From assembly GCF_000346755.1 (NCBI RefSeq), contig NZ_ANNV01000113.1, positions 1 to 54,891 on the forward strand: a DNA stretch of 54,891 bases, given 5' to 3'. The translations under genes and the position numbers were made by a program. This document shows positions 27,188 through 35,474 of this stretch, one piece after another (the first letter of the stretch is position 1; the number at the start of each line of letters is the position of its first letter). The notes under the pieces are model-generated. The model was not told the DNA's origin, ran no database searches, and saw only the letters and a list, made by a program, of their open reading frames with translations. Source of the stretch: Pseudomonas sp. CBZ-4. Lineage in GTDB: Bacteria > Pseudomonadota > Gammaproteobacteria > Pseudomonadales > Pseudomonadaceae.

Positions 27188-27820
27188 TTATGCCGTGGCG
27201 CGGTGCAGGCTGGCGAGGAAGCCGGCGGCGCCGACAAACAACCCGGCAAACGTACGATTCATCCGCTTCTGCTGCTTCGGCGTACGCAACAAGCGCAACA
27301 CCTTCGCCGCCAACCCCGTATACCCCGCCATCACGATCATATCCACGCAGATCATCGTCGCGCCCAGGATCACGTACTGGATCACCAGCGGCGCCTGCGG
27401 GTTCACGAACTGCGGCAACACCGCCAGCATGAACACCAAGGCCTTGGGGTTGCTCGCATTGACCAGGAAGCCACGGAACATCATCGCCATCGGCTTGCCG
27501 ATCGGGCGCACGGCCGCGTCATCGCTCATGTCCATGGGCAAGGCGCGCCATTGCTTGATGGCCAGGTACACCAGGTACGCCACGCCAAACCATTTGATCG
27601 CATAGAACGCGGTAGACGACGTCGCCAGAATCGCACCCAGGCCGCCGGCGACCACGGCAATCTGCATCGCCAGGCCGATTTGCAGGCCAATGGCATTCCA
27701 GTAACCGCGCGCAAAACCGTATTGCAGGCCGCTGGACATCGAGGCGATGGCACCGGCACCGGGGGAAAGGGAGATGATCCAACTGGCCACGAAAAAGGCC
27801 AGCCATGTATCGAGCGCCAT
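27188..27820 (-). CDS. LysE family amino acid exporter
   Basis: A 210-residue membrane transporter of the LysE/RhtB family with about six hydrophobic segments. The N-terminus has the family signature SLSPGAGAIASMSSGLQYG. The loop FRGFLVNASNPKALVF contains the typical NxxNPKA motif. Family members export amino acids or homoserine lactone; the substrate here cannot be deduced. CGAGGTG precedes the ATG. It follows the MscS gene in the same direction with a 71-base gap. Confidence 0.9.
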   Translation of the reverse strand: MALDTWLAFFVASWIISLSPGAGAIASMSSGLQYGFARGYWNAIGLQIGLAMQIAVVAGGLGAILATSSTAFYAIKWFGVAYLVYLAIKQWRALPMDMSDDAAVRPIGKPMAMMFRGFLVNASNPKALVFMLAVLPQFVNPQAPLVIQYVILGATMICVDMIVMAGYTGLAAKVLRLLRTPKQQKRMNRTFAGLFVGAAGFLASLHRATA

Positions 27821-27891
27821 TACACACCTCGTTTCAAATTCGTCGTAAGCGTTAAGCTAACTCCGAGCACCGAGGCCTGGCTATAGAATTT

Positions 27892-28446
27892 TTACGCGGG
27901 GCTGGTCCAGCGGCGCACCGAACGCTGGAAGAACAGGCTGTTAGGCACCTGCACCATCGCGCTGTCGGTACCGGCTTCGGCCACTTCGATCAGCGTGGTG
28001 TACAGCAGGTTGATCGCCACGACGCGGCCCTTCACGCCCGGTTTGTCCACGGTGTCCACCAGCTCCACGATGTCGCCGATGCGGAACGGCCCGACGGTAA
28101 AGATCAGGATCGCGCACAGCAGGTTGGACAGCACCGACCACATGGCAAAAAACGCCACGGCCGCCACGGCGACAAACCCCGACAGCGCCGTCCACAGCAC
28201 CGTGGCGGACACGCCCACGCGTTCCAGCACAAAGATCAGCGCGCTGCCCATGATCAACCAGCGCAAGCCACCGCGCAGCGGCATCAGCAGTTGCGGCGGG
28301 AACGGGTAGCGCTCGCCCAGGCGCGTCAGGCCCTTGGCGACAAAACGCTGCGCCAGGTAGCCGGCCAGCAGGATCAGCAGGATCTGCACGCCGATCCAGA
28401 TCGGCTCGACCCACTGCGGCGGCAGCGGCAACTGCAAGGCTTCCAT
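27892..28446 (-). CDS. Small MscS-type mechanosensitive channel
   Basis: A 184-residue membrane protein of the MscS family. Three hydrophobic segments (about residues 15-35, 58-75 and 85-115) are followed by the beta domain FTVGPFRIGDIVEL, ending in VPNSLFF. MscS of E. coli has 286 residues; this protein stops right after the beta domain and lacks the C-terminal alpha/beta cage. The ATG overlaps the stop of the ABC-F gene by one base (TGATG). It may act as a minimal channel or need a partner. Confidence 0.88.
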   Translation of the reverse strand: MEALQLPLPPQWVEPIWIGVQILLILLAGYLAQRFVAKGLTRLGERYPFPPQLLMPLRGGLRWLIMGSALIFVLERVGVSATVLWTALSGFVAVAAVAFFAMWSVLSNLLCAILIFTVGPFRIGDIVELVDTVDKPGVKGRVVAINLLYTTLIEVAEAGTDSAMVQVPNSLFFQRSVRRWTSPA

Positions 28447-30356
28447 CAGGACAGCGCCTCCAGCTGCGCTTGCAGGGTTTCGAGCAATTCGAGGGCTTCC
28501 ATCCAGGTTTCCTCCAATTGCCCTTCACGCACCTTGAGCTTGGCCTGTTCGGCCAGCAGGTCGCGCAGTTCATCCTTGCGTGCGGCTTCGTACACGGCGC
28601 TGTCGCCCAGGCTGGCTTCGATCTTGGCCAGGCGCTCATGCACCTTGCCCAGTTCGGCTTCCAGCTTGTCGGCTTCACGCTTGTGCGGCGCCAGTTGTTG
28701 GCGCAAGGCAGCGGCGGCCTGGCGCTGGGCTTTCTTGTCGGTCTTGTCCGGGTTGACCGGCGAGTTGCTGACCGGCGCGTTGCGCAGGCGGTAATCCGTC
28801 AGCCAGCGCGCGTAGTCGTCGAGGTCGCCGTCGAATTCTTCGACTTTGCCGTCGGCCACCAGCAGGAAGTTGTCGGTGGTGCTCTTGAGCAAGTGGCGAT
28901 CGTGAGACACCACCAGTACCGCACCGCTGAATTCCTGCAAGGCCATGGTCAGCGCCAGGCGCATTTCCAGGTCCAGGTGGTTGGTCGGTTCGTCGAGCAG
29001 CAGCAGGTTCGGCCGGTCCCAGGCGATCAACGCCAGGGCCAGGCGGGCTTTTTCGCCGCCGGAGAAATTCAGCACCGGCTCATCGATACGCGCGCCACGG
29101 AAGTCGAAGCCGCCGAGGAAGTCGCGCAGCACCTGTTCGCGCTCGGTCGGCGCCAGGCGTTGCAGGTGCAACAGCGGGCTGGCCTTGGCGTCGAGGGAGT
29201 CCAGCTGATGCTGGGCGAAGTAGCCCACCACCAGGTTCTCGCCGCGGGTCAGGCGACCGGCCAGGGGTTGCAGCTCGCCGGAGAGGTTCTTGATCAGCGT
29301 CGACTTGCCCGCGCCGTTGGGGCCCAGCAGACCGATGCGCGCGCCCGGCGTGAGTTGCAGCTTCACTTTTTCCAGGATGGTTTTTTCGCCATAACCCAGG
29401 CGTGCATCCGAGAGGTCCAGCAACGGGCTGGAGATTTTCACCGACTCGCGGAACACAAAGTCGAACGGTGAATCGACGTGGGCCGCCGACAGTTCTTCCA
29501 TGCGCTCCAGGGCCTTGATCCGGCTCTGGGCCTGGCGGGCCTTGGTGGCCTGGGCCTTGAACCGGGCGATATAGCTTTCCATGTGCGCACGTTGCGCCTG
29601 CTGCTTCTCGAACGCCTGCTGCTGTTGGGCCAGACGTTCGGCACGGGCGCGCTCGAACGCGGTGTAGCCGCCACGGTAGAGGGTGATTTTCTTCTGTTCG
29701 ACGTGGGCAATGTTGTCGACCACGGCGTCGAGGAAATCCCGGTCGTGGGAAATCAGCAGCAAGGTGCCCTGGTAGCTCTTGAGGAAATCCTCCAGCCACA
29801 GGATCGCATCGAGGTCCAAGTGGTTGGTCGGTTCGTCGAGCAGCAGCAGGTCGGACGGGCACATCAGCGCCTGGGCCAGGTTCAGGCGCATGCGCCAGCC
29901 GCCGGAGAAGTCGGCGACCGGGCGATCCATCTGTTCGTTGGTGAAGCCCAGGCCGGCGAGCATCTTGCGCGCACGGGCGTCGGCGGTGTAGCCGTCGGCA
30001 CTGTCGAGTTCCGCGTGCAGGCGCGCCTGGGCGCCGCCGTCCTGGGCTTTCTCGGCCTCGGCGAGCTCGTGTTGCACCTGGCGCAGGCGCAGGTCGCCAT
30101 CGAGCACGTAGTCGATCGCGATGCGGTCCAGGGTGTCGATCTCCTGGCGCATATGGGCGATGCGCCAGTCGGCGGGCAGCAGGCAGTCCCCGGAATCCGG
30201 GGTCAGCTCACCCAGCAACAGGGCAAACAACGTGGATTTGCCGGCGCCGTTGGCACCGATCAGGCCGGCTTTGTGACCGGCGTGCAGGGTCAGCTCGGCG
30301 TCTTCGAGAAGACGTTGCGGGCCACGCTGTAATGTTAGGCTTTGAAGTCGGATCAT
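28446..30356 (-). CDS. yheS: ABC-F family ATPase YheS
   Basis: A 636-residue soluble twin ATPase, the same size as E. coli YheS (637), that binds ribosomes and helps stalled translation. The first Walker A is GANGAGKST (residues 34-42) with signature FSGGWRMR; the second is GPNGAGKST (345-353) with signature FSGGEKAR. A charged linker with many Gln and Arg residues lies between, and a coiled-coil tail follows residue 540. The start at 30356 matches the family MIRLQSLTLQRG; an upstream open frame overlaps the divergent gene. It is coupled to the MscS gene downstream. Confidence 0.95.
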   Translation of the reverse strand: MIRLQSLTLQRGPQRLLEDAELTLHAGHKAGLIGANGAGKSTLFALLLGELTPDSGDCLLPADWRIAHMRQEIDTLDRIAIDYVLDGDLRLRQVQHELAEAEKAQDGGAQARLHAELDSADGYTADARARKMLAGLGFTNEQMDRPVADFSGGWRMRLNLAQALMCPSDLLLLDEPTNHLDLDAILWLEDFLKSYQGTLLLISHDRDFLDAVVDNIAHVEQKKITLYRGGYTAFERARAERLAQQQQAFEKQQAQRAHMESYIARFKAQATKARQAQSRIKALERMEELSAAHVDSPFDFVFRESVKISSPLLDLSDARLGYGEKTILEKVKLQLTPGARIGLLGPNGAGKSTLIKNLSGELQPLAGRLTRGENLVVGYFAQHQLDSLDAKASPLLHLQRLAPTEREQVLRDFLGGFDFRGARIDEPVLNFSGGEKARLALALIAWDRPNLLLLDEPTNHLDLEMRLALTMALQEFSGAVLVVSHDRHLLKSTTDNFLLVADGKVEEFDGDLDDYARWLTDYRLRNAPVSNSPVNPDKTDKKAQRQAAAALRQQLAPHKREADKLEAELGKVHERLAKIEASLGDSAVYEAARKDELRDLLAEQAKLKVREGQLEETWMEALELLETLQAQLEALS

Positions 30357-30406
30357 AATGGCGGCGGAGTCTACCAGCTTCGTTGGCCGCTGGCTTGGGT
30401 GTGAAT

Positions 30407-30868
30407 ATGTGCGCTGACCTGTGGAGCTTTGCCCTCTCGACCTACGCCCGGCCGGGCGTCGAAGCCGCTTGCCTGCGCTTGCAGGAACAAGGTGCGGATG
30501 TGTGCCTGTTGCTCTGTGGTGCCTGGCTGGAGCAGCGCGGCGTAGCGGCTGCGCCTGATCGCGTGCTGGCCTTGCAACAACTGGCTCGCCCATGGCGCAC
30601 GCAGGTGATCGAACCGTTACGACAGGTGCGTGTGCAATGGCGCGTCATGGCACAGCAGGATCAGCCATTGGCGGCGCTGCGCGAACGGATCAAGGCAGTG
30701 GAGTTGGAGGCAGAGCGGGAATTGCTGACACGCCTGGAAGCGTTGGCGCTGGCATGGCCGGCAGGGGAAGGTCAACAACAGTGGCTGGAAGGACTGGCGG
30801 CTGAGGATGCCGCCAACCTTGACCATGACGCGCTGCAGCAGCTGCGCGTCATGGCCACCGGCACTTAG
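30407..30868 (+). CDS. TIGR02444 family protein
   Basis: A 153-residue helical protein of a family restricted mainly to pseudomonads and relatives, of unknown function. The start MCADLWSFALSTYARPGVEAA is diagnostic. The protein has no signal peptide or membrane segment and is rich in Leu and Arg. It is divergent from yheS with only 50 bases between start codons, so promoters overlap. Its stop overlaps the algP stop by three bases in convergent orientation. Confidence 0.85.
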   Translation: MCADLWSFALSTYARPGVEAACLRLQEQGADVCLLLCGAWLEQRGVAAAPDRVLALQQLARPWRTQVIEPLRQVRVQWRVMAQQDQPLAALRERIKAVELEAERELLTRLEALALAWPAGEGQQQWLEGLAAEDAANLDHDALQQLRVMATGT

Positions 30869-31878
30869 GAAGCGCTGGTTGGGGTGGTGCTTGGCGCTAC
30901 CGGTGCAGGCGTGCTGCTGGCCGATGCGGTTGGAGCGGTGGACGCGGTAGCAGCAGGTGCAGCTGGCTTGGCCGGTGCTGGTTTGGCAGCGGCGGGCTTG
31001 GCAACAGCTGGTCTGGCGGCTGGTTTTGCAGCAGCAGGTTTTGCAGCTGGCTTTGCAGCAGCGGCTTTAGCGACTGGCTTGGCAGCTGGTTTTGCAGCAG
31101 CGGTTTTGGCAGCTGGCTTAGCGGCTGGTTTTGCAGCAGCGGTTTTAGCAACTGGCTTAGCGGCTGGTTTTGCAGCAGCGGTTTTCGCAGCTGGCTTAGC
31201 GGCTGGTTTTGCAGCAGCGGTTTTCGCAGCTGGCTTGGCGGCTGGTTTTGCAGCAGCGGTTTTAGCAACTGGCTTGGCAGCTGGTTTTGCAGCAGCGGCT
31301 TTGGCAGCTGGCTTGGCGGCTGGTTTTGCAGCAGCGGTTTTAGCAACTGGCTTGGCGGCTGGTTTTGCAGCAGCGGTTTTAGCAGCCGGCTTCGCGGCTG
31401 GTTTCGCAGCAGCGGTTTTCGCAGCTGGCTTGGCAGCAGCTTTAGCTGGCGCCTTCGCGACAACGGCTTTTGCAGGTACACGAGCACCCAACACTTTAGC
31501 CACGGCTTCCTTCACACGACCAACGCCCTGGGCCAGTTTCAGGCTTTCTTGAGCGTCTTTTTTGAGTTGGGAAATGTAGCCGCGGGTTTCAGCTTGGCGA
31601 TCCTTGAGGGCGTCCAGCAGGTCCTCAAGTTCTTTGACAGCGTCTTTGGCTTTGGCTTGTGCCTTGGCCTTGCCGGCAGTGGCGGCGTCTTGCAGTTTGG
31701 TGCGGGATTTGTGCAGCTTTTCTTGCGCTTTACCGCGTTGTTTTTCCAGCTTGGCGAGCAGTTTTTCTGCATCGGCCAGGGCTTGGGAACAAGCGCTTTC
31801 CAGATGTTCGAGCAAGCTGCCCGAAAGTTGTTGGAGTAAATGCAACGGGGTATTTACAGGCTTCTGTTTGGCCGACAT
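30865..31878 (-). CDS. algP: Histone-like alginate regulator AlgP
   Basis: A 337-residue basic DNA-binding protein. The N-terminal 130 residues are helical and coiled-coil-like (KLLAKLEKQRGKAQEKLHKS). The rest is a lysine-, proline- and alanine-rich tail like eukaryotic histone H1, built from nine 13-residue KPAAKPxAKTAAA units (residues 159-275). AlgP (AlgR3) affects alginate genes in P. aeruginosa, where the neighbours algQ/rsd and the FKBP gene are the same. The repeat tail varies in length between strains. Its start is 192 bases from the divergent FKBP start. Confidence 0.92.
   Translation of the reverse strand: MSAKQKPVNTPLHLLQQLSGSLLEHLESACSQALADAEKLLAKLEKQRGKAQEKLHKSRTKLQDAATAGKAKAQAKAKDAVKELEDLLDALKDRQAETRGYISQLKKDAQESLKLAQGVGRVKEAVAKVLGARVPAKAVVAKAPAKAAAKPAAKTAAAKPAAKPAAKTAAAKPAAKPVAKTAAAKPAAKPAAKAAAAKPAAKPVAKTAAAKPAAKPAAKTAAAKPAAKPAAKTAAAKPAAKPVAKTAAAKPAAKPAAKTAAAKPAAKPVAKAAAAKPAAKPAAAKPAARPAVAKPAAAKPAPAKPAAPAATASTAPTASASSTPAPVAPSTTPTSAS
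31054..31404 (-). repeat. Nine 39-bp tandem repeats in algP
   Basis: Nine units of 39 bases encode KPAAKPxAKTAAA with x being Ala or Val; shorter, degenerate units flank them on both sides. Units with Val (GTT/GTC type codons) alternate irregularly with Ala units, pointing to unit duplication and loss by slippage or recombination. Such repeats open long false frames on the opposite strand. Confidence 0.92.
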
Positions 31879-32070
31879 GGTTTACCTCCTGGCTGACGTG
31901 GGTGCGGCTCATACTAGCCCTCTGCTCTTACCGCCGCTAGGGCATGTTGACAGTATCGTTTGCCCGGCGTTGCACCGCGCGAAAATTCTTATCGTTATAA
32001 CGAAAATACCCGGCACTTTTTACCCACTCACACTGGCATAATCCGTCGCACTTTCGGCGGGAGGATGCCC

Positions 32071-32748
32071 ATGTCGCGTTACCTTTTTCTTGTGCTTGGC
32101 CTGGCGATTTCGGTGGCCAATGCGAGCGAACAATCACCGCCCAAAACCACTGAGCAGAACCAGCACGACCTTGCCTACAGCCTGGGCGCCAGCCTCGGTG
32201 AACGCTTGCGCCAGGAAGTCCCCGACCTGCAGATCCAGGCCTTGCTCGACGGGCTCAAGCAAGCCTATCAAGGCAAGCCGCTGGCGCTCGACAACGCGCG
32301 CATCGAACAGCTTCTCGCCCAGCACGAAACGCAAAACGAAGCCGATGCACAGGCACCGCAAAGTGAAAAAGCCCTCGCCGCAGAACAGCAGTTTCTAGCC
32401 AAGGAAAAAACCGCCAGCGGCGTGCGCGAATTGGCCAATGGCATCCTGCTTACAGAGCTGGCACCCGGCAGTGGCGCCAAGCCGCTGGCAACGGATGAGG
32501 TGCAAGTGAAGTATGTGGGGCGGCTGCCCGATGGGACGGTCTTCGATCAGAGTGCGCAGCCCCAATGGTTTCGCCTGGACAGCGTGATCAGTGGCTGGAC
32601 CAGCGCACTGCAACAAATGCCTACCGGCGCAAAATGGCGTTTGGTCATCCCATCTGCCCAGGCCTATGGCGCCGACGGTGCCGGCGAGTTGATCGCACCT
32701 TACACACCACTGGTCTTTGAGATCGAACTGCTCGCCACCCGCCATTGA
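32071..32748 (+). CDS. FKBP-type peptidyl-prolyl cis-trans isomerase
   Basis: A 225-residue exported isomerase with a signal peptide (cleaved near residue 17, VANAS). The N-terminal dimerisation domain (LAYSLGASLGERLRQE) resembles FklB/FkpA. The FKBP domain spans about residues 130-222, with VKYVGRLPDGTVFDQS, FRLDSVISGW and VIPSAQAYGADGAG. It probably helps periplasmic proteins fold. The ATG at 32071 has GGGAGG six bases upstream; an ATG six bases earlier overlaps that ribosome site. It lies between algP and rsd, as in P. aeruginosa, and ends in a strong hairpin shared with rsd. Confidence 0.92.
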   Translation: MSRYLFLVLGLAISVANASEQSPPKTTEQNQHDLAYSLGASLGERLRQEVPDLQIQALLDGLKQAYQGKPLALDNARIEQLLAQHETQNEADAQAPQSEKALAAEQQFLAKEKTASGVRELANGILLTELAPGSGAKPLATDEVQVKYVGRLPDGTVFDQSAQPQWFRLDSVISGWTSALQQMPTGAKWRLVIPSAQAYGADGAGELIAPYTPLVFEIELLATRH

Positions 32749-32752
32749 GCGC

Positions 32753-32785
32753 AAAAAAAACGGTGCGCCATGCGCACCGTTTTTT
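32753..32785. terminator. Bidirectional terminator between FKBP gene and rsd
   Basis: AACGGTGCGC pairs with GCGCACCGTT around a CAT loop, with A-run before and T-run after. It serves the converging FKBP gene (stop 32748) and rsd (stop 32802). Confidence 0.92.
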
Positions 32786-32801
32786 GTCTCGCCATCCGGG
32801 A

Positions 32802-33260
32802 TCAAGCCTGGGTAGCCGGCTCTTCCTTATGGGCGTTGTGCAGCACCTCTATCAGGCAGTCTTCCAGCTCGAAACGCTCGTGAAGCAGGCCACCCAACTC
32901 TTTGAATTTCTCGGCCACACAGTTGCCGGCATCACACAGGTCGGTGAACACCAACAGCTTCTCGGTGATCACATCGATGCGTGGGTAGATCGTTTCAGCG
33001 AGGTCCAGACCACGCTGATCGTCGAAGGCTTCCGCCTCCTTGGTCAGCTGCTCGTAGACACCGAAATGGCCGGCTGACACGTAGTCCACCAACACACCAC
33101 AGAAGTCCTGCAACGGCTCGCGGTTCTCAGCCAGCGCCTCGGGCTTGGCGCCAAGCGCATCAAAGGCCCGAACCAGTTCATGACGTGCCTTCAACCAGCT
33201 GTCGATCAGCTTGTGCACACCACCCCAGCGTTCCTGAGCATTCTGACAACTTTCCAGCAT
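32802..33260 (-). CDS. rsd: Anti-sigma-70 regulator Rsd/AlgQ
   Basis: A 152-residue helical protein that binds the housekeeping sigma factor and shifts RNA polymerase to other sigma factors; in P. aeruginosa AlgQ also affects alginate and pyoverdine. The family pattern is clear from [23 protein letters not shown] to [16 protein letters not shown] (the second is [11 protein letters not shown] here) and [31 protein letters not shown] precedes the start. It shares its terminator with the FKBP gene. dsbB lies upstream in the same direction after a 215-base gap. Confidence 0.93.
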   Translation of the reverse strand: MLESCQNAQERWGGVHKLIDSWLKARHELVRAFDALGAKPEALAENREPLQDFCGVLVDYVSAGHFGVYEQLTKEAEAFDDQRGLDLAETIYPRIDVITEKLLVFTDLCDAGNCVAEKFKELGGLLHERFELEDCLIEVLHNAHKEEPATQA

Positions 33261-33475
33261 GATGATCTCTCTTCCCTATAGGGGCGCTGCCGCCTGGTGC
33301 CCGCGCAACACTTCAAGGATAAAGCCGCAGCCGGACAAGGCCGCATCGGACAAACGGTTTCGATAACGCGTGCGGGCCAGATTATGCCCGCATGACTATG
33401 GCTTCAAGGTACGCAGGAGAGAAAGTTCATACAAGTGTTTAATCCCGTCCTACAACCATTGAACTGATTCAGGTG

Positions 33476-33991
33476 CTAGACCTGCCGCAAATGCAGGCCG
33501 GCCAACAGCCGTGAAAACGGAATGAGACCCAGGACAAGCATCACGACGAAGAACAACAGGCTCCACTCCGGGAGGCTCAAATCGAACAGCGTCCAGTTGA
33601 TTTCCACGCAATCGACAGTGCCATTGAAAATAGCCTGGACTGCTTGCCACATGGACAGCCTTTCCAGCATGTCCTGCAGGCTTGGCCAGCACTCTGGAGG
33701 CGCGCCCGACGAAATACTTTGCAGCAATACCTGACGCGCAGCGGTGAAGGCACCCAACAAGGCGCAGCCCATGCCTGCCAACCCGTAAAGGCCAGCCCCG
33801 GAGCGCTTGGGGTTATGGATCGCCGCGATCAGGTTGATCAGCATGAACGTGGCAAGAAACACCCGCTGTACCTGGCACAGGAAGCAGGGGCGCAGCAGCG
33901 CACCATATTCCAGGTAGAACGACACACCCAACGTCAGCGCGCCAGCGATGAACGCCAGGAAAAACAAGGTGCGTGAGGGGGCCAAAGACAT
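33476..33991 (-). CDS. dsbB: Disulfide bond formation protein B
   Basis: A 171-residue inner-membrane quinone reductase that reoxidises DsbA. Four hydrophobic segments are present (about residues 8-28, 41-58, 68-88 and 142-162). The first redox pair is C36-C39 (PCFLCQ) and the second is C101 and C128 in the periplasmic loop, matching the E. coli pattern. The equivalent in P. aeruginosa (DsbH) sits at the same place between algQ and hemY. No dsbA is nearby. Confidence 0.93.
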   Translation of the reverse strand: MSLAPSRTLFFLAFIAGALTLGVSFYLEYGALLRPCFLCQVQRVFLATFMLINLIAAIHNPKRSGAGLYGLAGMGCALLGAFTAARQVLLQSISSGAPPECWPSLQDMLERLSMWQAVQAIFNGTVDCVEINWTLFDLSLPEWSLLFFVVMLVLGLIPFSRLLAGLHLRQV

Positions 33992-34178
33992 TGCTTATCC
34001 GTACCGCAGAAGATAGGCCGTTACGGTAGAGGAAAGGCCTGACCCCTTTCAATACGCGCTAGAGCAGACGATTCCGCGAAAGCGTGAGGACATCCCGCCA
34101 GAGCGCGGAGGACATAACGAAGCGCTACGTAGGAGTTTGTTACGAATCCCGCTGCACCGAGGAATTTCGCTGGCTTGA

Positions 34179-34212
34179 AGGGTTGGCTGTCAGAAGCATC
34201 TGCGCCAACCCT
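34179..34212. promoter_or_regulatory. Stem-loop between hemY and dsbB
   Basis: AGGGTTGGC and GCCAACCCT form perfect 9-base arms around a 16-base loop. It lies 16 bases after the hemY stop. It lacks a T-run, so it may be an mRNA-end hairpin or a Rho-linked structure. The remainder of 33992-34227 shows no gene that I can support. Confidence 0.5.
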
Positions 34213-34227
34213 CTCATCTTTCCTACT

Positions 34228-35469
34228 TCAGACTCGCGCAGGTACCGGCAACGGAGAGGCGAGTAGACGGTTATCCAAAAGGCCCAGGCCTTCCTGGAAC
34301 AGCTGGTTGCTGCGCTCGGTGTCCCCCAGCTGGGCCAACAGGCGTGCGAGCTCGGCACAGGCTTCGGGATTGCGCTGCACCTGCAGGCTGCTTTCCAAAT
34401 AGTCGCGTGCCTTGCCCCACAAGCTGTTTTGCAGGCACAGGCGACCCAGGGTCAGCAGCAGGCTGGCATCGCCCGGATGGTCCTTGAGCCAGCCTTCGGC
34501 AAACTTCAGTTGCCGCGCCGGATCGCTGCCACGCAGCAAGCCATAGAGCCGGATCAGGTGGCTGTCATAGCCGCGCTTGATCGCGCCACGCAACACTTCT
34601 TCAGCCTTGGCGTCAGCGCCCAACTGGCGCAATTGCTCGGCATACGCCAAAACCAACTGCGGTTCCTGGCGCTGGGCGGAGGTCAACTGCTGCCAGGCCC
34701 GCTCAAGGGATTGCAAGCCGGCTTCGCCCTGCTCTTCACGCTGGGCCGCCAGGCTGAGGTTCTCACCCCAGGCGCGACGTTCCAGCTCGGCCAGCTCGGC
34801 GGCGGGCAGCACCTTGTCCTTGCGCAACTCGGGTAGCAGGCGGATCACCGACGACCAATCGCCACGCTGCTGATGCAGGCGCTGCAGCTGACGCAGGACC
34901 TGGGCGTTATGGGGATGACGTTCGTGCATGGCCTGCAAGGTAACGAGGGCGCCCTCGGTGTCACCGCGGTCCAGCTGCAGTTGCGCATGGCTCAAGGCGA
35001 TTGCCAGTTCGGCCTGGGGCTGACGCTCCAGGGCGCGCTCCAGCAAACCGTCAGACTCTGCATAGCGGCCCTGCTCGTTCGCCGCACGCGCGGCGCCGAG
35101 GTAATAGAGCAAAGGTTGGCGTTCCGCTTCGGCAGCGCGGTGCAAGTGGCGCTCGGCACTGGCCCAGCGGCCTTCGGCGAGGTCCATCTGCCCCTGCTCG
35201 ATGGCGATCTGCACACGGCGGCTGCGGTTGCGGCGCGACCATGGGTTGACCACGCCACCGGAGGTGGTCACAAGGCTCAACAGCAGGCGCACCAGGTAGA
35301 TCGCCAGGCCGATGGCAAACACCGCCACCAAGGTCGCCCACAGGCTCGATTCGTAATGCAGCACGTGGGGATAGGTAATCAACACGTAGCCGGTGTGTTT
35401 CGAGATGCCCACCGCCAGTGCCAGGGCGATTGCAATCGCCAGCACCAGGCCCACATAGAAACGCTTCAT
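34228..35469 (-). CDS. hemY: Haem biosynthesis-associated protein HemY
   Basis: A 413-residue inner-membrane protein with two N-terminal membrane helices (about residues 5-23 and 43-65) and a cytoplasmic TPR region. The first helix is MKRFYVGLVLAIAIALALA; TPR-like repeats follow from residue 95, e.g. WASAERHLHRAAEAE and GDTEGALVTLQAMHERHP. The HemY/HemX pair is encoded with haem genes in gammaproteobacteria and is thought to support late steps at the membrane; this is unlike the Gram-positive HemY oxidase. The gene starts five bases after hemX. Confidence 0.94.
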   Translation of the reverse strand: MKRFYVGLVLAIAIALALAVGISKHTGYVLITYPHVLHYESSLWATLVAVFAIGLAIYLVRLLLSLVTTSGGVVNPWSRRNRSRRVQIAIEQGQMDLAEGRWASAERHLHRAAEAERQPLLYYLGAARAANEQGRYAESDGLLERALERQPQAELAIALSHAQLQLDRGDTEGALVTLQAMHERHPHNAQVLRQLQRLHQQRGDWSSVIRLLPELRKDKVLPAAELAELERRAWGENLSLAAQREEQGEAGLQSLERAWQQLTSAQRQEPQLVLAYAEQLRQLGADAKAEEVLRGAIKRGYDSHLIRLYGLLRGSDPARQLKFAEGWLKDHPGDASLLLTLGRLCLQNSLWGKARDYLESSLQVQRNPEACAELARLLAQLGDTERSNQLFQEGLGLLDNRLLASPLPVPARV

Positions 35470-35474
35470 CGGCT

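Noticed and set aside
30884..31552. A 222-codon Ala/Gly-rich frame opposite algP that looks like a membrane protein
   Set aside because: It is the complement of the KPAA repeat tract; hydrophobicity comes from the repeat, not from a gene.
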